Shown here one piece after another: positions 47,001 through 55,800 of a stretch of DNA of 64,000 bases. This DNA comes from Tethya wilhelma. Taxonomy: Eukaryota; Porifera; Demospongiae; Tethyida; Tethyidae. The stretch lies in contig CAXIPT010000003.1 in the NCBI GenBank assembly GCA_964030475.1, forward strand, positions 6,454,511 to 6,518,510. The letters are read 5' to 3'. Made by a program: the position numbers and the translations under genes. The notes beneath the pieces are model-generated. The model made no database searches. It was not told the DNA's origin and worked only from the letters and a program-made list of their open reading frames with translations. How positions within the stretch are numbered: position 1 is the first letter of the stretch; each line of letters starts with the position of its first letter.

Positions 47001-47783
47001 ACGAGAGTGGTTTTAAATGGTGAGGGAGGAATCGAAGGACCTGCTGTTAGTTTTTTCGGTGGAATTCCATATTTCAAAGGAAAGCATTTGTTCTATGCGA
47101 TACCAGCAGTGTTTTGTTTGGTGACAATAACAATAATTCCACCTCTCTTACTCCTTGTCTATCCTCTTCTCTACCAGTTGCTCAGTCTTTGTGGTCTCAG
47201 TGAGCACCCAATTGTCACTAAAGTTTCCAATGCAATAGCAATACACAAACTAATGCCCATATTTGACTCATTCCAGAGTTGCTACAAAGACAAACTGAGA
47301 TTCTTTGCGGGTGTATACTTTACATACAGAGTTGCAATTCTCTTGCTGTACAGTATCAGTAAAACTATAACTGAGTTTCACGTATGGACTGAACTTCTAT
47401 TGTTCCTTATTCTGGGAATACACACATTTGCACAGCCATACAAAGAGAACTCACACAATAAAATTGACTCTTTACTATTCTTGAACATAATCCTCATCAA
47501 CTTAACAGTACTTTACTACATGGTATATACTGTCATATCTAGGGAAGACCCAGGCTATTTTAATCGAAATGCCATTATCTATGCAATAAACCTATTTCAG
47601 ATGGTACTGATCAGTCTGCCCTTGGTTTCAATCACCTGTTGGTTTGTAACTTTGACTATAAGGAAATTTACTAAACATCTCAGAAATAGTAGAGAAGATT
47701 CGAATAACGACAACATGGATGATTTATTGATGAGTCGTGATTTGGGAGAAGAAGTGCAGTACTTTGAACTCACAGAACACTAA
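44010..47783 (+). CDS. beta-helix/multi-TM family copy 5, intact (1257 aa)
   Basis: One exon. ATG at 44010 gives a good signal peptide (MLNFLQRRATILVALVSFAY); an in-frame ATG at 43959 would give 1274 aa but puts 17 residues ahead of it. The ectodomain follows the family plan (AECLQKGSKKFPCKSLNYIS cap, GGG rungs, many Asn-glycosylation sites, then FLPCPIGFYYNNESMSCKC and GTSRKGILCGECQGN) yet differs strongly in sequence from copies 2 and 3. The TM core from the stalk to RFFAG is nearly identical to copy 3 at DNA level, apart from a block at about 46670-46750. After 47311 it diverges abruptly. The tail ends DLGEEVQYFELTEH, where VQYFEL fits the ITIM pattern. Inferred cell-surface receptor-like protein. 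Confidence 0.85.
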   Translation: MLNFLQRRATILVALVSFAYYLQCITSREIWLNSNKKGRDNAECLQKGSKKFPCKSLNYISKSITNKCSNIKIWIQSDTVNTQFHEVILFQHCNNLSIAHESSARIMCHHNGSVLLFQFNNVTQLLLKNLKFNSKQCQHPDLNRKSNFETNATIQVHNSRDVRFENVHFHNSRPTAVIFNNTFGQVFLINCIFQKNTHSKTNQEFTYPGGMYIEFTEKEIKTNYTIANCSFKNNSGIQHFKWKSDNKLEYGNDNWRGKGQGGGMSIIFTGSSSIIEVSIINCTFTNNTAKWGGGMYTHFHENASNNTVLVHNTQFESNSAYREGGGISVGILHLLSQNEVVFKNCNFSYNSANTGGGTSLFAHVNPISGKEIIFKTCTWSNNLGKSSAAVNIRPSYEDRFSQGFSVIPVFKNCTFLSNILYDWKSAETEYFPKYISRSPKAYKFTNIQYSGVFTVTRTKVVFEGLTIFENNRYTALHSTSSTLIFKQGSTVQFNGNYGLKGGAIAMYGFSSLEFNSNSSFLFENNSVTRVGGAIYHETIDQNEFIHYNTWKCFLQYSGNQSVKERNANFTFKKNRAKQGTSIYSASFNPCINEWSKKPFHKQIANFKFIENNTTSLATNGVSFNLTLVSDRFEAIPGKDITLPFIFQDEFDHEHETAYDLSALGNFDSNIKYTINTTARFYGQQSDNFTVFISAIQPIIEISTRVNMTFLPCPIGFYYNNESMSCKCAADNLTKAFIGMRRCNTSESAFHAYIHNGFWAGYDLAYNFYTAQCPLSFCALTTNSSNPQFLYPLPISKNKMNNVMCGTSRKGILCGECQGNNSVYYHSNHFECKHNRFCKLGILFYILSEIVPTVILFTVIIAFNISFTAGNINGFIFFCQVLSTITLNMNQLNNRIEEITSFFNIIYGILNLDFFTVAKLSFCLWEGATVMDVLVFKYVTILFALLLVIGLIIAMNFHFCTKFNKKIKNKTHLSVIHGLSAFLVICYTQCTKISFYILTRVVLNGEGGIEGPAVSFFGGIPYFKGKHLFYAIPAVFCLVTITIIPPLLLLVYPLLYQLLSLCGLSEHPIVTKVSNAIAIHKLMPIFDSFQSCYKDKLRFFAGVYFTYRVAILLLYSISKTITEFHVWTELLLFLILGIHTFAQPYKENSHNKIDSLLFLNIILINLTVLYYMVYTVISREDPGYFNRNAIIYAINLFQMVLISLPLVSITCWFVTLTIRKFTKHLRNSREDSNNDNMDDLLMSRDLGEEVQYFELTEH

Positions 47784-48402
47784 AACAATGTAACTGCATG
47801 GGATCATGGAACTTACTCATGCATATACTTGAATTTGCATATCTATTCAGGCACAACTTTTTTTTACATAATATTATGTGCATGCTTGTACACTATGACT
47901 ATGCTGTTCTAGAATGAAAAGGGAGCTACTATGTGTTCAATAGATAACAAATACCCGTGGCAATAAACTGTTCTTCTTTTCAATACTATGTATAGAGATT
48001 TTGAGTCACTGAAACTTTTACTATTGATGATATTAAATACCACAGTAGCTAGAGCCTAATGTGCTTCACTAAAGCCTTATAATGGAGCAATATGTCCCAA
48101 CTGCTACATCTTATAATGAAGGCATTGACTGTAAGAACAAACTCTCAGGAAGTGATACCCTAGGTGAACTCTGAACACAGAAACATGCTGAAGCCCGGGG
48201 CATTTATCAGTGTTTGAGATTTGTTAACAGTACTGTGATTACTATGATCATAGAGTATGTGTAGCACTACAGGCATAGGAAGTGTTCACTTAAGTGCTTT
48301 ACAGCCAACAAGCACAGACAGTACATAGCTATAAGAGAAGACAAATCTGCCAGCCATTTGTAAATTGTGCACATTTCATCAGTCTGAAAGTAAGAGTCAA
48401 CA
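47784..48402. other. intergenic; start of a duplicated block
   Basis: No gene in 47784-48126. From 48127 the sequence is the first copy of a 662-bp block repeated after the N at 48789. The 5' region of the small secreted gene lies within it. Confidence 0.6.
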
Positions 48403-48748
48403 ATGAGAAGTGACAAGTATCTCAGTGGAGTATTTATGTGCCTGCTAGCTTTGCTGGCACTCACTATAGCTATGAGTAGTTTAGAGACAGGCAGAATTCA
48501 TCGACAAAAGAGATTGAGAGGAAAGTTTGTCACTCAAGGAGGCTCAAAGTGCAAATGGGTGGAGAAGGGACAGAGGGGTGGTGAGAGTTACAGCCTCCTG
48601 GTGTCCTGCAAGTGCACTGACAACCAAGGAGACAAGTCATTCTACAGCTACCAATGTGAATACAGCAGCTTTGAAGTTGGCAACGAAACTGAACCACTGA
48701 ATGAAACAAAACCAGCATTCTTTAAGAGAGTTGCCCAAGCTGTAGCAG
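48403..48748 (+). CDS. FGFBP-like secreted protein, exon 1 (first, probably duplicated copy)
   Basis: Near-identical to the exon at 49066-49411 (offset exactly 663 bp), with a few substitutions such as Leu for Ser in MSSLETG and Ile for Val in GRIH. It ends with the same GTGAGTTAC donor. Its second exon is not present: a CA run and the N at 48789 follow, and then the block begins again. Best read as the other haplotype of the same gene, or as a very recent tandem copy. Confidence 0.6.
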
Positions 48749-49065
48749 GTGAGTTACACACCATCACTCATAAACCACACACACACACNGACTGTAAGAA
48801 CAAACTCTCAGGAAGTGATACCCTAGGTGAACTCTGAACACAGAAACATGCTGAAGCCCGGGGCATTTATCAGTGTTTGAGATTTGTTAACAGTACTGTG
48901 ATTACTATGATCATAGAGTATGTGTAGCACTACAGGCATAGGAAGTGTTCACTTAAGTGCTTTACAGCCAACAAGCACAGACAGTACATAGCTATAACAG
49001 AAGACAAATCTGCCAGCCATTTGTAAATTGTGCACATTTCATCAGTCTGAAAGTAAGAGTCAACA

Positions 49066-49770
49066 ATGAGAAGTGACAAGTATCTCAGTGGAGTATTTAT
49101 GTGCCTGCTAGCTTTGCTGGCACTCACTATAGCTATGAGTAGTTCAGAGACAGGCAGAGTTCATCGACAAAAGAGATTGAGAGGAAAGTTTGTCACTCAA
49201 GGAGGCTCAAAGTGCAAATGGGTGGAGAAGGGACAGAGGGGTGGTGAGAGTTACAGCCTCCTTGTGTCCTGCAAGTGCACTGACAACCAAGGAGACAAGT
49301 CATTCTACAGCTACCAATGTGAATACAGCAGCTTTGAAGTTGGCAACGAAACTGAACCACTGAACGAAACAAAACCGGCATTTTTTAAGAGAGTTGCCCA
49401 AGCAGTAGCAGGTGAGTTACACACCATGCATAACTCATAAACTACACAATAAAATAACACACACACAAAAAACTAGCTCAAAATCGGTACGAAAACTATG
49501 ATTTATATGAGTTAATAACTAATTATTTTAGATGGTGACCATGGCTGTGACTTGGAGAGTCTTGACATACCATCTACTAATGTTACCATGACTCTTGATG
49601 GGGACACAACACCTGAGAGGTGCCAGCCACCAGCTGGGAAGACAAAGCTGGACAAGTTTGTTGAAAAGTTTGAAGAAAAGATCATGAATCGGTTCAAAAA
49701 CTTCCAAAAGAGGATGAACCAGCTGTTTGGCTCAGCAAGGAGCATTTGGGATGATTTCAATTTGTTTTAA
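49066..49770 (+). CDS. small secreted basic protein, FGF-binding-protein-like
   Basis: Two exons (49066-49411, 49532-49770; phase 1 junction) encode 194 aa. Signal peptide in residues 1-25 (SGVFMCLLALLALTIAM), then a dibasic RQKR that fits a furin site, then RGKFVTQGGSKCKWVEKGQ, SLLVSCKC and SYQCEYSS. The order GKF-T-x-C-x-W, L-x-V-x-C, Y-x-C-x-Y resembles the N-terminal domain of vertebrate FGF-binding proteins, which carry FGFs away from matrix heparan sulfate; this assignment is by eye. The second exon has CDLES and ERCQPPAG, then a basic amphipathic C-terminus (FEEKIMNRFKNFQKRMNQLF). Two N-glycosylation sites lie at the end of exon 1. It could instead be a lineage-specific secreted protein. 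Confidence 0.65.
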
Positions 49771-50182
49771 TTAAAACTTAATGCTGAACACTTTTAATAA
49801 TAATATTTCAACCCAATGAAAGAGAGCGTTTAGTACTCAAAGTTGTTCAATTAGGCTTGTGCTGTTCCATTAGTGTGACACTGTAGAACTATACACTGCA
49901 ATGCTTATGCTCACGAATTATTGTTGTACATTTTGTTATCAAGTACAGTATAATGTGTTGGCCGAAAAAAAATGACTGTGCTAGTGGTCCTGACGTTAGT
50001 AGACACATACCCTAGCAGCTGCTCACATAATTATCATCAGTACATGTACACAACAGTTCCTCATGTAAGCATACAACAAACACTGTTACACTACCACAAT
50101 CACAACCATTACACTTCCTGCCAATCCTACAACACATGTCCACATCTAGTAAGAGTGCCCATCCCTTGTCCGTTTAACTTAC

Positions 50183-51038
50183 CTTTTCAATACCCTCTAT
50201 CTCCACTTCAATCTCTCCCATCTTCTTTTCAACTTCATCCACTGCCATTAGTAAATCATCCACCCTTTTTACAAAGGCTTCTTGCTCAGGATCATACTGC
50301 ATGTGATGAGGATGGATAACAACTTGTATACTCAAAACAGTGGTATACTGAGATGTAGCATGCACTCAAAGAAGACACTAATAAATCATGAACAACTTGT
50401 TGTATTCAGTGTTCACCTTTCGTCCCAAGAATATCAGTTTACTGCCTTGCTTAATTCCATAGTCAACCAGTGTTCTTTCTCCTTCTTGCAAGGTCTTTCC
50501 TGTACATCACAAGATAAAACCTATCAATCGTTATGTATTTGAAATTGTCTGTAGCGGTACAATACTAGTGCAGTTTTGATGATTCAGCACACAAGTGTTC
50601 AATAATTAGACTAGTCTCACAGGCCAGACACTTTCACCCTCTCAGAGCATCTGGCCTGCGAGACTAGCTCTGTACTGAGCTTCATTCCTGACGGACCTGC
50701 CAGCTCAGCAAAACTGAACGGGCCTGGCTTACACTCACGGTGTCTGCTAGCCGCAAGGGAACAAAAACCAATTGGAAGGTGGCTTCAACTATACTAGATT
50801 AAGACTAAATGATGAATCTTTTGACCTTTAAAGATTATCTTTTGAGAGTCGGGAGAGACTTCAGTCTGTTCAAAAAGGAGTTCTTTCAAGTTATCCACTG
50901 TGAATGTAGGACCTGAAATATCTAGGTGAAGTTTGCTGGAACCTGTATCAATATAAAAAGAACATTGTAGCATAATATTAAATGCACTAAGCAAGTCTTT
51001 TAAACTGTACCATGGCTGACTAGAATTGTGAAAGACAT
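50183..51038 (-). CDS. BAG1: BAG1-like cochaperone (ubiquitin-like plus BAG domain, 3' end unresolved)
   Basis: Minus-strand exons 51038-51011, 50942-50826, 50499-50417 and 50296-50183 join with correct phases: MSFTILVSHG, then HLDISGPTFTVDNLKELL with SQKIIFKGKTL, LVDYGIKQGSKLIFLGRK, then YDPEQEAFVKRVDDLLMAVD. The first three form a ubiquitin-like fold. The fourth starts the BAG helix bundle that binds the Hsp70 ATPase domain and promotes nucleotide exchange. BAG1 has the same order. The last exon(s) completing the BAG domain were not found between 49771 and 50182. Its start faces INTS5, so the two are divergently transcribed. Confidence 0.8.
50613..50665. mobile_element. decayed short hairpin of the AGTCTCGCGGGCCAGAC family
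   Basis: AGTCTCACAGGCCAGAC pairs with the later TCTGGCCTGCGAGACT. It is a shorter, mutated relative of the 67-bp palindrome at 11708-11774 and lies in an intron of BAG1. Confidence 0.75.
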
Positions 51039-51320
51039 TGCTTGGAAAGTAGGTAAGGGGTCGTCACACCAACTGGGTGGAGAAGTTAATCTGACGATTC
51101 GTACCACGTTTTGTGTTACTGGCCGGCCGGAGGCAACACAAGACAACGAGTAGACTACAGCTCCCATTGCCACTGAGGCTTGTAAGTTGTGCTATACAGC
51201 TCTACATTTGATCATTCTCTTTGAATTATGTTTCTATTTACAGTTTAGAGTTCCACGTGAAATACCGACTTAGAGCTGTAAATAATTTGCAGGGGTCTAC
51301 TCATTTGACTTCATATCACA
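51039..51320. promoter_or_regulatory. divergent promoter region, BAG1 / INTS5
   Basis: About 280 bp lie between the BAG1 start (minus, 51038) and the earliest plausible INTS5 start (plus, 51321). It includes a GC-rich core (GGCCGGCCGGAGGCAACAC at about 51121) and no TATA box. A GTAAGT at about 51191 may mark a non-coding first exon of INTS5. Confidence 0.45.
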
Positions 51321-52774
51321 ATGACTGTGACAAGCAAGAAAGCTGTAAATTTACAGTTACTCTCAACATTCATAATATCTCGATTCATTTGTACTTTTCC
51401 TCCTTCTCCTTTAGCACCCAGTCCTGACTGCCCTCCAAACTCTACTCCAGCCTGAAGATACGAGTGCAGAGCCAAATGTCCGGGCTACAACACTAGCTAG
51501 CAAAGTGACTACCGCCTCCTCAGTCCTCTCATCCTCTCCTTCCCTTCTCTCACTAGCACTGGAGGTCGTAAGCAATGGTCTTCTCTACCAGTACTCCCAG
51601 CATGAACACAGAGCTAAGTTTCCCTCCTCCTTTGAAGGCAGTATCCAGCCCTTGGCGTCAGCTCTTGACGGTGTCTTTTCTCTCCTGGACTCCATGTTGA
51701 GCTACTGCCCTGAAGGATGGAGCAGCAGACTCTTTAAGGTGAAGAGTGTGGGTTTACCTACATTAACTTGTCACGGTGGTGTCACTGTCTCTTTCATCTT
51801 GCCTCCTAGTGGTCTGTGAGCCTCTTTGGTCGACTCGCCACCACCTACGGCTCTCCTGGTAGTGTGGAGGACGCCATGAGACTGTGGCTTACTCATCCTC
51901 GTGAGTTAAATGATGTTTGCTGATTGTGTCATCACTGATGACATGCTCCATCCCCTCCCTCAGTATTGACACCACTCCACTCCTTCATCAACAAAGCTAC
52001 TAATTTTCTGTAAGTGTAGCATAGCTATTCTTTGTTTGTTTCATGGCACATAGGAGATATGTCACACATGCGTGTAAGGGGTTGACTATGCCAGACTATG
52101 TCATATCTACATGTGCAATTCTGAATTTAACATTTGTTGTTTTGGTTTGTGTTTCTGTCTTCCTCTTGCAGTGTTGAGTCAGGCCATGGAGATGAGTGTA
52201 TGGAGATACTGTTCCCCATTTGTTCCTCTCATGCTCCAAACCTCAACTGGCTGCTGACACATGTTGTGTAAGTACCAATGTAACAATAGCACTCATAAAA
52301 AAAGCTTGTTTTTTCTATGATACATTCTGTAGTAGAATACTAACATTCCATACATAATGCTGGCAGTCACTTAACCTACATTGCAAAAGTGGCAACTTTT
52401 CAAACAAAAGATATTCTGTTGCATCCAAGCACTCAACCTAGCTAATTTGGTTGTTTGATCAATCACTTAAATGAAAATTCTTGTTAGGAACTGTAAGCTT
52501 TAAGATATACCGTATAACTAGAAATTTTCGACGAATAAAATTTTCGCGGAAAGGCGATCGCCAAACTTTTCGCGATTTAATTTTCGAGGATCGATCAGCC
52601 CCACCCATATATTGCAATACTATCCAAAAAATTTTGCGGGTAAAATTTTTGCGGATCAAAAACAGCGAAATTTATGCTCCTCGAAAATTTCTAGCTATAC
52701 GGTAGATACTCGGTGCTATACTAGGTACTAATGTGTTGAACAGACTTGCTATACATTCTTCAGATTATAGTGTG

Positions 52775-52822
<48 letters not shown>

Positions 52823-55800
52823 ACTACTGTAACCTCCGTGGCATTTCACATACACAAATATACTGCTACAAATATAAGCCACTCTCTCCATGGTACATTT
52901 CATTAGTTAGCGATTAGTCATGTAATCCATGGTATTTCTGATTTGAAAATGGTGAGTCTCAGTTGAAATGTATGATATAAAATTATTGTTCACATAACTG
53001 ATTCTTGTTTTACCTACTGGCCTAAGTATTAGTATAAGAGTGACTTCAGACTGAATAGAGGCAATTAAAATTTATTTTTGTATATAGCGCTAACATCACT
53101 GCACAAAATATCAGAGTAACTGACAACTTTTAAAATGATTCACATCACAAAAGTCATTGGATGTAGTCGTAATTAAAGGGGTATTAGAGAGATCAACTTT
53201 GTGAACATCTGAGAGCAGTTTTAAGCTCATTTATAAATTCAGTCTTGTCTAAATCTTCTAACAGTTCAAACACTCCCTCCCAGGACAATGGATAGCCAGG
53301 GGAGCCATCTTCTAACCATTTAGAAAGGACGTCACTGCAACATAGTTCAGGGTCTTCCTGGTTCTTCATTGAGATTGACTCAATCTTTGGTTTTTTTATG
53401 CCTAGTAGTCGTGCCACTTTGTCCCACTTGGAAGATATCTCATCAATCACGCTGCATCTTTTACGTTTTCCTTTATCATTTCTCCATGTGATCATTGACA
53501 AGTTACGGAAATCAAGAGGTGGAAGTGAACTGAATTCCGGATTAGTAATAGATGGTACAACTGTAGTATGTATGTATGTATGTATGTATGTATGTATGTA
53601 TGTATCTATGTATGTATGTATGTATGTATGTATGTATGTATATATGTACAGATCCTTTGATGTGTGACCACAATGAGTAATAAGTATGTATGTATATCGT
53701 ATGTAGTGTTATGTTCATTAGTGTTGCCTTATAGTTTGTGAACCTACATGTAGTAGCGGATGGTAGTGCTGATCCGGATGGCAGTGTGCTTAGCTTATGA
53801 TGAACTACTTGCTGTTTGACCTGTACAATTCATGTAATTAGTAGGTCAATGGGTACTAAACAACTGAACATTGTCTTACTTGGTCTGTTCTCAGTAGCTG
53901 GTTGACATCATATTCCTTAAAACATTCAGGGCATTCTGACTTTGATACTCGGTCCTCCCCTTCATAATAGTCAATGTATTGTATAACATTGGTCTCCCCG
54001 CACTCACAGGGAGCCAGTAGAGGGCCGCCAAAATATCTCAGTCCTTCAAGGTTGCTGTGTAAGCAAATCTTCTGGAGGTACGCAGTATGGAATGTGCTCA
54101 TAAGGTCAGCAGGAGTCCTTGAGTCACTAGGACGAGAGCTACAATGTTGCATGTGGTATTAAACAATGAAAGCGATTACTGTCTTGCAAATGGTGAGCTT
54201 CATAATTTTACTTACAGCACAGAGATCTTAAGTCGATGCTGTTGCTTCTCCAACACCACACTCCAATGACAACCGTCAATGTTCTTGAATTGGCACATGT
54301 TCTTAGATAAGTATGGCTTATCATGATCTGTGGGTTTCTCTCTCTGAGTAACAGCCAACAGTAGACACACCAGTCTGTGGTAGATCTCCCTGGGTAGAAA
54401 CTGCTGGAAATCAAAGTAGAATGTGGTCCACCGAGAGCACTTGACTGGTTTCTTCTTAATCTTCTCCGGCAGTTTACAGGGAACAAGATACTGGGGTTGC
54501 TCGTCTATGACTGTGGTTTTATGTGGTGATGATGGTAGACTCCCATCTGATATGTATACACTTTTGATGGGATGTATCAATGCCTCTGCCTGAAGCATGA
54601 GGCACATTTGATGAAATGACTTCTCAATCGGCTCCTGGAGGTATTCTGACCAAACATCCTTCAGAAGATCAGCTGTTGCAATACCTGTTTCACGAAGTTG
54701 GTTCATGTCCTTACCTTCGATTGTTGGCCGAAAGTTTAACTCCATGACATTCTTCATGATATTAATCAGCCATTTTGGATCGAGTAACACTAACTCTTCC
54801 AGCTCAGCATGCTCCTCTCTGCTGATGAAGATAGGAGGAAGAAATTCTGCAAATTAGAAGAGAGTTAAAATTCATTACTTAATACATTGTGCAATAAAAC
54901 TTACTGAGACAAACAATCTTTCCTGTCTCATGGTAAAACTCCAGAATCAAGTCCTGGTCATCTTGGTCATTAATACCACACTGTGTGGCTATCTTGAGCA
55001 CCTCATCAATTTTGATGACTTGGGAGGACTTGTTTTGCTTGAGTGATTCCTTCAGTCTGGCTAGTTCACTGCTAAATCTGAACCAGATCACTGGATACTT
55101 TTCTCTTAGGAAAGATAAGTTTTGAGATACATTTTGAATCTCCTCTTGAAGAGCCTTGGCTCCGCTAGCTTCACGATCCTCTATCTCTTTACCATCGATT
55201 GAATTTTCCACAGCTAAAAAGACCCTATCTTTCTTAGGACCCATCAAGTGAAGGTGACATGAACACCTGTCATCACTGTAAATTTCCTCCATTAGTATTG
55301 TGTTGATCTCGTTTAGCTTCTTGTCAGTGATACGTACCTTCTTGCCATCTACTATGGAATCACGATGGGTGCCCACAATACAGACATTCTTCAGATGGAT
55401 CTTTTCTTTACCAGGGACTGCAGGAAATGCATGAGCATGGATTGAGTGGAGCCAGAAACGAATCTCTTCAAAGGGGTTGGGTGGATCTGAAGGAACCTTT
55501 TGCTGTGACCGTAGCTCGATAAATTGAATGATTTGCCGTATGCTAAACACCACTAGGTACAGTGCTCGTCTTGTGAGGAAGCAGTGGTGCATTGGACGGT
55601 ACTCTTTTTGACCAGCAAAATCCAGAACATTGAGGATGAGTGCAATATCCTGTTCCTTTATCTCCTTTAAGATAGCGGTTATGAACTGTTGATCGAGTAG
55701 TTTTGCTTGTCGACTGCTGACTTTTGGGACAACTGCTAATCGTGTTAGTTGGCCACTCTGGTTGAATGTCATTGCTGGATCTTCAGTCATGAGTAGTTTC

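Noticed and set aside
53568..53667. Plus-strand ORF with a Tyr-Val-Cys-Met repeat
   Set aside because: It is a translation of the TATG microsatellite, opposite a well-supported Death-domain exon.
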